Part shown: one piece after another, positions 10,082 to 21,475 of the stretch
Numbering within the stretch: position 1 is the stretch's first letter
How the letters are laid out: each line of letters starts with the position of its first letter
Assembly: GCF_000417875.1 (NCBI RefSeq)
Contig: NW_006920880.1
Location: 378,260-442,259 of the forward strand
Length of the DNA: 64,000 nt
From: Pseudozyma flocculosa PF-1
Lineage: Eukaryota; Basidiomycota; Ustilaginomycetes; Ustilaginales; Ustilaginaceae
Reading direction: 5' to 3'
Program-made: the position numbers and the translations under genes
Notes under the pieces: generated by a model
What the model was told of the DNA's origin: nothing
What the model saw: only the letters and a program-made list of their open reading frames with translations
Database searches by the model: none

Positions 10082-13000
10082 ATGGCACCCGCCAACTCGG
10101 ATCACCCAGAGGCATCTTCGCACTTTCGCCACCGCTCCTCACACCGCCACCACCGCTCCGACAGGGACAGGGACGGGGACAGGGACACCGACGACCGCTC
10201 AGACCGACGCCGCTCCCATCACAGGTCTTCGCGCCGTTCGCGCTCCCGCTCCCGCTCCCGCTCCCCGTCCCGCCCCGGCTCCCCCTCCGCCGATCGAGAC
10301 TCGCGCGACAGACACACAAAGAGGCGCAAGGGTCACGACCAAGATGACCGCTCAGACCGACACCGCTCCTCGCACCATCGCAGCCATCGGGATGAATCAG
10401 GGCGCCCGAGCAGCAGCACCACCAGCAGCAGGCACACCAGGCGCACAGCCGACGACGACGGCCGCCAGACCATCATCGACGACGACAATGCTGGCGACAT
10501 CGGACAACCACCAGACGCCCTCGACCTCGCCCTGGATCGACCCCAGGACTACATCCCCACTAGCGAGTCGCTCTCGCTCACCTCCAAGCAGGTCCCCTCG
10601 CGCGACCCGCACCCTGCACCGCTGCCCGGCCACGCCCTCACCGAGACAAAGCTGCAGCGCGACGACTGGATGCTCAGCGCACCGCAGGCAGACGGTACGC
10701 GGTACCAGGGCGACGACTACGACGCCACCGACGCCACTGCCGCCCGGGCCAGGATCGAACAAAACTACTTCTCCAACCTAGGCCAACCGAGGGAGAAGAA
10801 GCGCAAGGCAAAGGAAGACAAGCCCGACCCGGAAAAGCTCCAGATCAGCAGCAGGGAGCTCAACACGCAGCTCGTAGAGGGCAAGTCGGTCGACGAGTAC
10901 GCCGAACAGCCCCGCCAGCGCCCCCAGCACGGGGCACCCGGCCACCAGTGGCGGATGATGAAGCTCCGCAAGGTGTACGAGGCGGCAGAGGAGGAACGAC
11001 GGCCCGTCGAGCAGGTCGCCTTGGAGCGCTACTCCAGCCTTGACGAGTTCAACGAGGCCAGGGCGGAGCGTCAGTTTCTCGACGACCGCGATCGCGCCAG
11101 GGGCAAGGGCGACGGAAAAGGCAAACCAAAGGGCGGTCCAGGCAGCAACGCCGCGGCAGCGGGCAAGGGGACACCGATCCAGAACGTCACGCGGCGAAGC
11201 TTCATGTTCTCCGACTCGCCTGGACCCGCGGCTGGCCTGGGCGCGGGACCGTCGCGACCCAGCAGCCGCCAGAGCTTCCGCAGGCCCGGCGAGGCTTCGA
11301 TGCCCTCGACGCCCCTCGCGTCCACGCCTGCACCCGTCGCTCGCGGCACGAGCTTCCGGCAGAGCGGCTACGACACACCGGGCAGCCGCAGCGACTCATC
11401 GACCAAGCCCAGCACGCCCATCCCGAGCGTCTTCACGCCCGTCATCACCAAACCGCGCGTCGATGCGGCGGGCACGGTCGCGACGACGGACGATACCGCG
11501 GCGGCCGCCGACGGTTCATCGAGCGACGCGACCCGCCACGCCATGCAGCAGAGCCAGGCGCGCGACGCCAACACGCAGCCGCCGCTGAGCGCCAACGAGC
11601 TCAACAAGCTGCAGGCCAAGGCGATGAGGGCCGAGCTCATGGGCGCCGCCAATGCAAAGGAGCTCAAGGACGAGTACGAACGCGAGAGCGCGCGCGCCAG
11701 GAGCGGCGGCGACCGGGGCGCTGGCTTCTTTAGCACCAGCGGACCAACTAGTGCCGTTCGCCCCTTGGCGTCCGGCGATCAGGCAGGCGACGCAGAGGTG
11801 ACCGAGGTCCAGGTCCTGCCGACGCTCGACGGCCGAGGTCGCCTCTACGACGTCGGCACCGGTGCGCCCGGCGACGAGGATCCGAACGCCAGCCGGCCCG
11901 GCGCTCGGCGCAAGAAGGAAAAGGTGAGATGCGAGAGCCGGGAACTCGATCAATGGCAGGCGATAGAGGCTGACACCCTTGGCCACCGCACTGCTCAGTT
12001 CGAGACGCACGACGCCAAGACGGGCGAGAGGCTGCGGTACAATGCCGACGACGACAGCGTCACGCTGGCCGACCTGGTGCGGCAGGAGCGCTTCGGCGGC
12101 GGGTCCAAAGACCAGAAGGACCTCGACGCCGAGCTGGCGAGCCACATTATGCACGACGCAGCCTACCAGCACGACGAGGACTACATCGACGACAACTCCG
12201 AGAGGCTGGCTCGGAAAAAGATGAAGTCGGACGCCATGAAGCGGCAGTTTGCCATCCAAGGTGAGCAGCGCGGCGTCGGCGCCTCTATTGCCGTGAAGCG
12301 ATCGGCCTTCTGACTTCGCTCGCCTTCTCTTCGATGCTTCTCCACCCCGCTCCCGGCTCGACAGACTTTGCCAAGACGAAAAAGGTGCTCGACACGTGCA
12401 TCTACTGCTGGCAGGACGAGGGGGCGACGCCGCCGCGGGCCACGGTGATTTCGAGCGGCACGCGGGCGTACCTGGCGCTGCCCGAGTACGAGAGCCTGAC
12501 GCCGGGCCACTGCGTGATTGTGCCGATGCAGCACCACCTGTGCTCGCTCGAGGCCGACGAGGATACGTGGGACGAGATCAAAAATTTTATGAAGTGCCTG
12601 ATGCAGGCGGCCGCGGGGCGCAACGAGCGGGTCGTCTTCTACGAGACGGTGCTCAGCCTCAAGCACCAGAAGCACACGCTCATTGAGGCCGTCAGCGTGC
12701 CCAACGATGTCATGGACGTGCTGCCTGGCATCTTCAAGGTGAGCAGCCGTGGCTTCGCTAACGTCGGGCGAGCGCGCGTGTCTGACCACCCCTCGCCATC
12801 CGCTCTGCCCCGGTCTCCCCCGTCGCCCTTGCACGTGGTCGACTCGCACAGGAATCGCTATCGATGGTGGAAGACGAGTGGTCGACCAACGCCAAGGTGA
12901 TTGACTTTAGCGCCAAAGGGTTCCGCAACACGATGGTGCCGCAGCTGCCCTACTTTATGGTGCAGTGGGACTACCGCGGCACGCGCGGCTACGGCCACGT

Positions 13001-13244
13001 CATTGAAAAGGCCGACGGGGCGATGCAGGACCACGAGAGCCGCAACGCGTTCGACGTCGACGAAGGAGGGCGCAGCGGGGGCGACTTTCCACGCTGGTTT
13101 GCGGCCGAGATCATCGGCAACCAGCTCGACCTGGAACCGAGGCGGTGGAGGAAGCCCAGGCGGCTGGGTGCACGCGACCAGGAGCAGAGGAAGAGGGAGT
13201 TTCGCAGGTGGTGGGATCCTGTTGATTGGACAAAGATGCTCGTC

Positions 13245-13288
<44 letters not shown>

Positions 13289-13334
13289 GTCGTCGTCGTC
13301 GTCGTCGTCGGCGGCGGGGGCAGGGAGAAAGTAG
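10082..13334 (+). CDS. CWF19: Cwf19-like spliceosome-associated protein
   Basis: Four exons: 10082-11923, 11999-12260, 12365-12738, 12852-13334. All introns are GT-AG, 75-113 nt, giving 986 residues. The N-terminal 100 residues are Arg/Ser/His/Asp-rich, like SR proteins. The C-terminal third carries the paired CwfJ domains: ETHDAKTGERLRYNADDD, then TCIYCW, a HIT-like SLTPGHCVIVPMQHH segment, and finally LPYFMVQW and RWFAAEIIGNQLDLEPRRWRK. Cwf19/CWF19L2 acts late in the spliceosome cycle during intron-lariat handling. Human CWF19L2 has the same order of blocks. The protein ends with an added polyglutamine-polyserine tail of about 25 residues beyond the conserved WWDPVDWTK motif. That tail is probably dispensable and specific to this lineage. 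Confidence 0.93.
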
Positions 13335-14172
13335 TAGCAGGTCGGGTGTCGCGGGTGGACCGGTGGGCGGATGCTGTCCATCGGAGGACTGGAGGACCTT
13401 GGAGGTTATGTAGCGCGGTCGGTCGTGGCAATACACACGCAGGCAGGCATCGATGCCGACAGATGCCCTTGCTTGCTTGCTTGCTGGATCCGACCCGAAC
13501 GAGGTCGGGAAGACGAGACGAGCGAGCGAGCGAGCGAGTGAGCAAGGAGCGAGGCACGCGACAGGCGGGCAAGCGGGGGCTCGATGTCGAATTTCCAAAA
13601 CAGGGCCCGTCTGCCCTGCCTGCCTGCCTGCCTGCCTGCTGCTTGCCCTTTGAGGCCACGCAGGTCAGTCTTGGCGCCAAGCCCTGATCAGGCCAGGCCA
13701 AACCTGACAGCGGCGCACCCGGGCCTCCTTCCCGGCCTGCCTGCTCTCCTCTTCCTCCCTCGACTTGCCTCCATCGCCTCGCCTTGCCATGTCTGCACCA
13801 CCAGCACGGCGCATTTTTGAGCACCTTGCCGGTTACGTCGATCCACCGAGGTCCAGCTAGTTGACGGCCTCGCCTCGGATCCTCCCTCTCCGATCCGCTG
13901 CCGGTGCGCTTCGGTGCGGGCCAGTGTTGGCAAACAGCGAGAGGGGTGCCACCGACGACAAACGGTCCCGGCACAGGCAGGCTAGGACGACGCGTATCGT
14001 GACCGACAAGGTCGTCGTCCTGCCACCTCGGCTCTTCGGTATGGCGACGGCTCGGTGCGGGCAACGAGCCTGGTGCGGCCGCACCGGTATATAGATACGA
14101 CGGTGTCTGTCGCTGCCCTTACCCGGTCGGCGTATCGACACCACCCGACTCCCCCCTTCCGACGACACCGCG
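13335..14172. other. Spacer between CWF19 and ZIP transporter gene
   Basis: No gene seen. It contains a GAGC tetranucleotide run at about 13520-13545 and a TGCC run at about 13616-13640. A GTATATAGATA patch at about 14086-14097, roughly 75 bases before the ATG at 14173, is a plausible TATA element for the transporter gene. Confidence 0.55.
14086..14097 (+). promoter_or_regulatory. Possible TATA element of ZIP gene
   Basis: The sequence GTATATAGATAC stands out in a GC-rich context about 75 bases upstream of the ZIP start codon. Position and composition are the only evidence. Confidence 0.4.
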
Positions 14173-15932
14173 ATGCGCACCTCGTTCCTCTGCCCCTCCC
14201 TCCCTCTCCTCGCCTCCCTCCTGCTCGCGGCAAGCGCAAGCGGGAGCGTCAGCGCCGACATCGTACCCCGCCAAGCACCCACACCCACGACCGCGCCTGG
14301 ACCCACCCTCACTTCCGCCATCCCGCCGGCTCCGACGGGGAGGGGAGAGTGTACCTTGCACGGCGATCACTGGGACTGCGCGGGCGATGCCACCGTCGGA
14401 CACGACGAGGAGGACCACCATGCGGAGCACGAAGACGAGCACGAGGGACACGCTGGTCACGTCGACGAGGAGGGGCACGACCACGACCACGAAGCAGAGG
14501 CAGAGGCGGAGAGCAGCAGCATCGAGGGCGAGGACAGCCACGCCGGACACTCGGACGACCACGCGGGACACGCACACGGCCCCTCGGCGCAGTACGGCTG
14601 CGGCCTGGCTCCGCTGCAGAACTACGACCTGGGCCTGCACGTCGCTGCCATCTTTATCCTGCTCGCGTCGTCGTCGACGGGCACCTTTCTGCCCATCCTC
14701 CTCCAACGCCGTACCTCCAAGTCGAGCCCGGAGGCAGCAGCAGCAGCAGCAGCAGGAGGCAGCGGCGACGTCGACGGCCTGCAAGCGGAAGGATTCCTCT
14801 CGAAGCTCTTCTTCGTCTGTCGCCATTTCGGAACGGGCATCATCCTCAGCACCGCCTTTATCCACCTCCTCAGCCATGCCGTCCTCTACTTTGCCAACGA
14901 GTGTGTGGGGTGAGTCCGCCAAAAAGGCGCAGGGAAGAGGGTTGCGGAGCTGCACCATCATGCAAGTGTTGCTGACCGCCGCTTGCCCACCACCTGCTGT
15001 CCCTCCTCCCCCCCTCGTCCCATCGCACAGCGAGCTCGAGTTTGAATCCACCGCCCCTGCCATCGCCATGGCGTCCATCTGGCTCGTGTTCGTCGTCGAC
15101 TTTTTCCTTCTCAAGTCGGTGCGGGCCCGGGCGCTCGCTGCGTCGTCGTCGTCGTCGTCGTCGGACGTGTTCGAGGACGGTGGAATGACGCGCACCTCCT
15201 CGCTCGACGTCGACGAGTCCAAGGGCGGCGACGGTGGCCGAGGCGCAGGTGCAGCCCTCGCCGCTACGTCTCCGGCCGCCGCGGAGTCGCAGGCTCGTGG
15301 CGACGCAGCGGCGGCCAAGGTGCAGCGCGTCGATCTGTGGATGCTCGAGGCGGGCATCATCTTCCACTCGATCCTGATTGGCGTCACGCTGGGCGCGGCC
15401 ACCGGGTCAGGCTGGATCGCGCTCCTGATCGCCATCACGTTCCACCAGCTGTTTGAAGGCATCGCCCTCGGAAGCCGAATCGCCCTCCTCCCCCGCTCCT
15501 CGACCTCCCTCCCCACCAAGATGATCATGGCCGCCGCATACGCACTCACCACGCCGACCGGTATCGCCATTGGCCTCGGCGTCCGGCGCCACTTTAACTC
15601 CAACTCGAAACCCACCCTCATCGCCATGGGCACCCTCCACGCCATCTCGGCCGGCATCCTCATCTACACGGCCCTCGTCGAACTCATCAGCGTAGACTTT
15701 ATCCACAACAGGCGCATGCTCAACTCGTCCAACGCCAGATCCATCTCCGCCGTCCTCGCCGTCACGGCCGGTGCGGCTGCCATGGTGAGTCTGCCTGCCC
15801 TGCCCTGTCCAGCCGTCTTTTCATTCACAGTCCACCTTGCCCCGATCGTGTGCTGACTTCGTCCCGCTCTGCCACATTTCCCCTCTGCTGCCATCGCCCG
15901 CCCTCCAGTCGGTGCTGGGCAAGTGGGCCTGA
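14173..15932 (+). CDS. ZIP-family zinc/iron transporter
   Basis: Three exons: 14173-14909, 15031-15784, 15909-15932; introns of 121 and 124 nt; 504 residues. An N-terminal signal-like hydrophobic stretch is followed by a lumenal or extracellular domain very rich in His, Asp and Glu (about residues 75-138), typical of metal capture. The membrane core includes FGTGIILSTAFIHLLSHA, then after a variable serine/alanine-rich loop the paired ZIP helices with HSILIGVTLG and HQLFEGIALG, whose His and Glu residues line the transport site. The tiny last exon encodes SVLGKWA, the usual ZIP C-terminus, which confirms the splice. Expected role is zinc (or iron) import into the cytosol. The exact metal and membrane cannot be read from sequence. 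Confidence 0.93.
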
Positions 15933-16106
15933 TGCAACGCTGCAGGCCGGCCGAAAACTTTCACGGAATTGCACGAAGAAAAAAAAGAAACAACCGGAAA
16001 ACGAATAGACATCATCGCTACATCTACGCTGCCTCTTTGAATGCCGGCGGACGTCCGTCGACCTCTGCCACCTGGCCCACAGGACCGGCGGCGGCCGCCC
16101 TCGGCA

Positions 16107-18779
16107 CTACCAGATGCTGCAGACGTCTTCGGGCTTCTTGGCCATCTTGTCCTTGCCCGGCCGGCATCCGAACGCCTCGCGGAAGTCTGGGTTGTTGACG
16201 ACGACGCCGTTGACGCGGTACCGCGTGGGCGAGTGCGGGTCGGTGCGCAGGCGGCGCACCAGCTCGCTGTCGCGCGAGTTCTGGCTCCAGCTGAGGCCGT
16301 AGGCGATAAAGAAGAGCTGCTCGCGCGTGTAGCCCAGGCCGGGCAGCAGCGCGTTGGCCCGCTCGACGTCGGCGCCGCCCCGGGCCAGCTCGTCGCGCCA
16401 CGCGCGGTACGACTGGGCGAGCCCACCGGCGTCGGCCACGTCCTCGCCCTTTGTAAAGTTGCTCTTGAGGTGCAGCTGGCCGCCCTTGCCGTCGGGCACC
16501 GTGTACCGCGCGTACTGGCGCGCCAGGCACGACTGGCGCTGCTGGAACTCCTTGGCCGTCTCCTCGCTCCACCAGTCGCGCAGGTAGCCGTCCTTGTCAT
16601 ACAGGCGGCCGTCCGGGTCAAAGGCGTGCGACAGCTCGTGGCCGGCGACGGCGCCAAACGAGCCGCGCTGCAGGTACGACGGCCACGAGACGTGGAAGTA
16701 GGGCGGCTGCATGATGCCGGCGGGGAAGAGGATGTAGTTGCCCTGCGGCGAGTACTCGGCGTTGACGAGCGAAGGCGTCATGTCCCAGCGCTCCGGGTCG
16801 AGCTGCCGGTTGGCCTGGGCCCAGTCGCGCCTCACCTTGCGCGCCGAGCTGCGCAGCCGGTTGCCAAAGTAGTCGGCGCCGTCGACCTCGAGGTCGTCGT
16901 AGAAGCGGCGCACCGCGACGGCGTCGGTCGTGTTGGGAGACTTGGGGTACCCGACCATGACACGGATCGCGTCGGCCTTTTCCTCGGCCTTGGCGCGCGT
17001 CTTGTCGTCGAGCCAGTCGAGGTCCGGCAGGCGCGACTTGAAGGCGGCGATGACCGAGCGGATGATGGCCTCGACGCGGTCCCGGCTGTCGCCGCCAAAC
17101 GCCTTCTGCACAAAGAAGCGGCCGGACATGAAGCCGAGCGCCTCGTCGAGGTCCTGCAGGCACACCTTGTCCCGGTCCTCCTTGGCGTCGGCGTCGACGC
17201 CGCGTAGGTAGCGCGAGAGGCGCTCGGCGGGGCCGCGCAGCGCCACGTTGGGTCCCAGCGCGCTACCGAGCTCGCGCGCCGCCGTCCAGACAAAGTAGGC
17301 CTCGAGCACGCTGGAGCGCGTGCGCGACACGAGCGAGTCGAGCGAGGTAAGGAACTTGGGGCTGGTCAGGATAAAGGTCTTTGGCGTCCGGACGGTGAGC
17401 GCCGAGATGTACGACGGCCAGTCGATCGACTGGAAGCTGTACGAGAGCGAAGACGTGTTGACGGGGTTGTACGAGCCGATCGGGTCGTAGATGTCCTCAA
17501 TGTCCGGTGTGATCCGGGCGATTTGGCGCTCGAATTCGACGACCTGACCGGCCAGCTGGCCAAAGTCGGGCGAAGGTGCGCGGCCCTTGCCGCCCTTCTT
17601 GTCGGCGTGGACGTCCTTGCCGTGCTTGCCCTCCTTGTCGAGCGCGCGGAACGCCTGCTCGACGACGCCGCGGTAGAAGTCGAGCACGGCATCGTCGTCG
17701 TAGTAGGCTCGGTCGGGCAGGCCAAGTCCCGAGGGGAAGAGGTACGGCGTGGCCGCCTTTGGGTCCTTGACGGCGTCGCCGTCCATGGAAATCTCAAAGA
17801 GCGCCGGCAGGCCTCGGCTGTGGGCCCACGCGAGCGCCCTTGTCAGGCCGCGCTGACGGCGACCCGACGGCGGCAGGGGCTTGGGGCTGTCCCTGGGTGG
17901 GTGCGGCTTGGGAGAGCGGCTGGGAGGCTGGTTGGGCGGGATGGGCTTGCCCGAGGTGGCCTGCAGGGTAAAGAGCGGCGACTCGGGCTCCTGAGCAGCT
18001 GCCAAGTCGAGCTCGTCGGCGGCGGCTTCATCGGCGAAGCCCAGGCGCGCCTTGAGCTCGTGCACGACGTCGAGAAGCGGCTTGGCGCCGAGCTTGTCCT
18101 GCGCCTTTGTGTCGATGCACGAGTCGTAGTAGCCCTTGAGCTTGGCGAGGCTGTGGCGGTCCGCCTTGGCCTGCTCGTCGTCAGGGTGGCTGTCGAGGAG
18201 CTTGGGCGACGCGGCGTCGTCGAGGATCTGCTTGATGATCTTGGCATTCTCCTGTGCGACGTACTGGAAGGTGCCAAAGGCGCCGGCGTCGCCGGGGATG
18301 GGGTGGCTTTTTGCCCAGCCTCCGGTGGCAAACGAGTAGAAGTCGTCGCAGGGGTCGACGGACTCGTCGATGCCGCGGAGCACCTCGCTGGCGGCGATGA
18401 CGCACTCCTTGGAGGTACATACCTCGCCCGTGGGCGGGTCGTGGTGCGGGTTGCCGGGAGCGGGGCGAGGTGCGGGCGCCGAGGGGCGGTGAGAGAGTCG
18501 GTGCTGGGAGCCGGCAAAGAGGCCGATGAATACGGCGGCGAGGAGGAGGAAGATGGCGGCGAGGGCGATGAGGAAGCGTTCGAGCGGTCGCAGCTCGTGG
18601 GGCTTGGCGAGGGGCGCAAAGATGTCGTTGAGCTGCCGCCTGAGGCGCTGGCCGAGAGACGGCGGTGCGCGAGGGCGGCGCTGGGCCTCGTGGCCGCTGC
18701 CGTGGTCATGGTCCATGAGGGGGCGGTCCTCGGCGTAGTCGTCGGTCGAGGGCCGACCGTACTGGTTGTTGGTGGCCAT
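16107..18779 (-). CDS. M13-family (neprilysin-like) zinc metallopeptidase
   Basis: Intronless, 890 residues, a type II membrane protein: a cytosolic tail, one transmembrane segment at about 68-90, and a large extracellular or lumenal catalytic domain. The start of the M13_N domain is visible as VDPCDDFYSFATGGWAKSHPIP. The zinc site is complete: HELSH at 714-718 and the third ligand E779 in EDVADAGG. The C-terminus ends CSIW, the conserved family ending. The substrate-binding motif is NAEY (N673-Y676), where most relatives read NAYY or NAFY. The protein is longer than animal neprilysins (about 750) because of a Pro/Ser-rich insertion near residues 290-330. It converges with the ZIP gene (174 bases apart) and diverges from the NSRP1-like gene. 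Confidence 0.92.
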   Translation of the reverse strand: MATNNQYGRPSTDDYAEDRPLMDHDHGSGHEAQRRPRAPPSLGQRLRRQLNDIFAPLAKPHELRPLERFLIALAAIFLLLAAVFIGLFAGSQHRLSHRPSAPAPRPAPGNPHHDPPTGEVCTSKECVIAASEVLRGIDESVDPCDDFYSFATGGWAKSHPIPGDAGAFGTFQYVAQENAKIIKQILDDAASPKLLDSHPDDEQAKADRHSLAKLKGYYDSCIDTKAQDKLGAKPLLDVVHELKARLGFADEAAADELDLAAAQEPESPLFTLQATSGKPIPPNQPPSRSPKPHPPRDSPKPLPPSGRRQRGLTRALAWAHSRGLPALFEISMDGDAVKDPKAATPYLFPSGLGLPDRAYYDDDAVLDFYRGVVEQAFRALDKEGKHGKDVHADKKGGKGRAPSPDFGQLAGQVVEFERQIARITPDIEDIYDPIGSYNPVNTSSLSYSFQSIDWPSYISALTVRTPKTFILTSPKFLTSLDSLVSRTRSSVLEAYFVWTAARELGSALGPNVALRGPAERLSRYLRGVDADAKEDRDKVCLQDLDEALGFMSGRFFVQKAFGGDSRDRVEAIIRSVIAAFKSRLPDLDWLDDKTRAKAEEKADAIRVMVGYPKSPNTTDAVAVRRFYDDLEVDGADYFGNRLRSSARKVRRDWAQANRQLDPERWDMTPSLVNAEYSPQGNYILFPAGIMQPPYFHVSWPSYLQRGSFGAVAGHELSHAFDPDGRLYDKDGYLRDWWSEETAKEFQQRQSCLARQYARYTVPDGKGGQLHLKSNFTKGEDVADAGGLAQSYRAWRDELARGGADVERANALLPGLGYTREQLFFIAYGLSWSQNSRDSELVRRLRTDPHSPTRYRVNGVVVNNPDFREAFGCRPGKDKMAKKPEDVCSIW

Positions 18780-19245
18780 CGTCGGCAGGCGTCGACGTCG
18801 TATGGAGGGGACAGCGCGGTGCCTCGAAGTGATGCTGATGGTTGGTGGTCGACCAGGAGCAGAGGAGTGCGGCCGGGTTGGGCATGGCCTGGCCTGGCCT
18901 GGCCTGCTGCGCCCATCGCAGGCGGATGACCCGAGCGGGCAACCCCACGCTCAACCAGCCTGCCTCTGCCTCTGGCCTGCCTCCGGCCGTCCAGCCAGCG
19001 CGCGCCTCCTTCCTTGCCTGGGCCTGCCTGGCGTGCATCGCTGCAGCTGCATGCCTCGGGCTCGCCCGACTCGCACACCCCGCTCGGGCCTCAGGTGGAG
19101 GCTGCAAGCAGCAGGGCGAAAAATGTGCAACAGACGCTGGGCTAGCGTCCGCCCGCCCGAACGCCAACCACCACCACCATCACATCCCTGACCGTCCATC
19201 GGGCCCCCCTCCGACGGCCTCTCCGACGGCCTGACCGACGACAGC
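18780..19245. other. Divergent promoter spacer (M13 peptidase / NSRP1-like)
   Basis: Shared upstream region of two divergent genes. It contains a short CCTGG tandem (GGCCTGGCCTGGCCTGGCC) at about 18887-18905 and a CACCACCACCAT run near 19170. No gene seen. Confidence 0.55.
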
Positions 19246-20502
19246 ATGGCGGATCCATCCGGCGCTAAGCCAAAGATTTCCTTTGGTTTCAAGGCCACGG
19301 CCAAACCCGCCACGCCTCAGCCGCTGGTCGGAGCAGGCCGGCCAGCAGCGTTTCAGGCACTTGGCGGCGACAACGACGATGACGATAACGGCGGCGATGC
19401 CGGCGGACCTTCGTCGGCCTCGAACTCGGCAAGGAACAAAACCAAGCCCAAGGGTCCCTCGGGCAACCTCAACCTGATGGGCCTGGCTCCCGGCAAGTCG
19501 GCCACGCCCGCCTCTCGCTCCGACCGCAAGAAGCAGCAAGAGGCTGAACAGCTCGACGCCGCTGTCTTTGACTACGACTCTGTCTACGACTCGATGAAGG
19601 AGGCCGAGAAGCGCATCAAGCTAGCAAAGCAGGCAGAGTCGGCCGAGCGCAAGCCAAAGTACATTGGCAACTTTCTCGAATCGGCCGAAGTGCGCAAGCG
19701 CGACCGCCAGCGCGCAGAGGCCAAGATGATCCAGAGGGAACGAGAGGCCGAGGGCGACGAGTTTGCGGACAAGGAGGCGTTCGTCACCTCGGCCTACAAG
19801 GAGCAGCAGCAGGAGATTGCAAAGGCAGAGGCCGACGAGCAGCGCAAAGAGGAGCAGGAGCGCGAAAAGTCCAAGGGGATGGGCTCCTTCTACCGCGACA
19901 TGCTCAACGACACGAGCGCCGCCAGAGAGGCTGCCATCGCCGCATCGCTGCAGGCCAAGCCAGCGACGGAGGCGGAGGCGGAGGCTGCGAGCGGCGTGCA
20001 TCAAGGGGCCGCTGGCAAAGCACCGACGGAAGCAGCTCGGGCCAAGAGCGACGCTGAGCTGGCGCGCGAGGCCATGCAGAGGGGGCTTAACGTCGAGCTC
20101 AACGACGACAACCAGATCGTCGACAAGCGGGACCTCCTCGCCAAGGGGCTAAACGTGGTGTCAAAGAGGCAACAACAGGGATCCCAGGACCCGAGGACGA
20201 GGGAAGAGGAGCGCGAGTCACGAGAGAAGCGCGACCAGAGGCGCAGGGCGGAGTACGAGAGCCGCATGAACCGAGACGCCCAGCGCGCCCGCCAGAGCGC
20301 ACTGATCGAGGAGCAGATGCTCGAGCTCGAGCGCAAGCGCAAGAGGGAAGAGGAAGAAGAGCGGCAACGCGAGCGTCAAAAGGTCGACCAGAAGCGCAAC
20401 GACGACGTCGCCATCTCGAGCGCCCGCCAGAGGTACCTCGAGCGCAAGAAGAAGAAGATGGAAGCGGCGGGGGCAGGGTCAGATGCGCAGCCACCGCCGT
20501 AG
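19246..20502 (+). CDS. NSRP1/CCDC55-like nuclear speckle splicing regulator
   Basis: Intronless, 418 residues, very charged and mostly helical. It opens with KISFGF and a Pro/Gly/Ala-rich region. The family core lies at about residues 105-215: FDYDSVYDSMKEA, then RKPKYIGNFLESAEVRKRD, REREAEGDEFADKEAFVTSAYK and a Glu/Lys coiled coil. These are hallmarks of the DUF2040 family that includes human NSRP1, an alternative-splicing regulator in nuclear speckles. A long Arg/Glu/Lys coiled coil fills the C-terminus. The core match is strong. The molecular role in fungi is only inferred from the animal protein. Its 3' end converges with VPS55, 151 bases away. Confidence 0.85.
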   Translation: MADPSGAKPKISFGFKATAKPATPQPLVGAGRPAAFQALGGDNDDDDNGGDAGGPSSASNSARNKTKPKGPSGNLNLMGLAPGKSATPASRSDRKKQQEAEQLDAAVFDYDSVYDSMKEAEKRIKLAKQAESAERKPKYIGNFLESAEVRKRDRQRAEAKMIQREREAEGDEFADKEAFVTSAYKEQQQEIAKAEADEQRKEEQEREKSKGMGSFYRDMLNDTSAAREAAIAASLQAKPATEAEAEAASGVHQGAAGKAPTEAARAKSDAELAREAMQRGLNVELNDDNQIVDKRDLLAKGLNVVSKRQQQGSQDPRTREEERESREKRDQRRRAEYESRMNRDAQRARQSALIEEQMLELERKRKREEEEERQRERQKVDQKRNDDVAISSARQRYLERKKKKMEAAGAGSDAQPPP

Positions 20503-20653
20503 GGAGGACGAGGCCGACATCGACCCGGCTCGTCATCGACAGCCCCGCCGCACGCGGGCCCTTGTACTTGTACCGCTCCATCGCCCCGCTTTATAGACGA
20601 GAACGCGCATCGCACAAAATGTCGTTGTATTCCGGATGGATCCGAGCACTGCC

Positions 20654-21475
20654 TCAGAACTCGTCGGTCTCGCTGAAGGAGCCGGAATACGTGAGGACTG
20701 CCGAGGTGAGGGCAGGAGAGAGCAAGAGAGCGATGGCGGTGGCGGAGCGAGGAAAGGCAAGGGGCGTGTCAGAGGCGATGGCCACGCCGTGGGACGGGAC
20801 GTGAACGCAATCGGGCTCTCGGACTCACTGGTGCCATAGACCAGCCCTCCGCCGGCAATCGACATGATGCACGCCATCGGAGCGATGATGCCCGAGTGGG
20901 CCAGGGCGAGTGGCAGCGCGAAACCCGAGACGATCATCATGCCCGTCACAAAGTTGCCAAAGTCGAGGAAGGCGCTGCGGGCGGCGTGGGGCGAGCAAGT
21001 CGAGCGGGGAGCGGGAGAGAGAGCCGTGAGCCGGGGCGTTGGGGTGGCATGCGACGGATCGCACCTGAGCGAGCAGCCGCGCTCACCTGTTGTAGTCCGC
21101 CGAGAAGTCATCCGCTCCTGCGCACCGAGCGCACACGCTGTTGGGCAGCGGCGCCAGCACATAGGTCAAGGCTGGCCGGAAGATGCGGGGAGAGAGAGGG
21201 GGCGATCGAGGTCGTCAGCGGGGCCATCGCAGCACGTTCGCCCGGCCATCGCTGCCATACTCACCGACGAGAAGTGGTAGCCAGTTGGCCCAGAGCGCGC
21301 ACGAGAGGATGATGAGCAGGAAGCCCAGAGCCAGGACGAACGAGAGGAGGATGATTGCTGGTCGTGGGTGCAGAGATTGTAGCCGAGATCGGGTAGTCGA
21401 GGATGTCAGCGCGGTTGGTCGGATCTGTGCGATCGGCGCCAGCAAGATGCACTCACTCTTTAGTCCGGCAGCCAT
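20654..21475 (-). CDS. VPS55: Vps55 (LEPROT/OB-RGRP family) endosomal membrane protein
   Basis: A small gene in five exons on the minus strand: 21475-21457, 21357-21265, 21171-21087, 20974-20829, 20697-20654. The four introns (93-131 nt) have GT-AG ends and every junction keeps frame, giving 128 residues, close to the usual 130-140. The protein starts MAAGLKTIILLSF and has four hydrophobic segments. Recognisable motifs are LALGFLLIILSCALW, LTYVLAPLPN, FGNFVTGMMIVSGFALP and ACIMSIAGGGLVYGT. In yeast Vps55 pairs with Vps68 and supports transport from late endosomes to the vacuole. The match to the family is clear along its whole length. Confidence 0.93.

Noticed and set aside
17523..18929. 468-codon plus-strand frame opposite the M13 peptidase
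   Set aside because: Antisense shadow; the minus strand encodes a complete catalytic domain.
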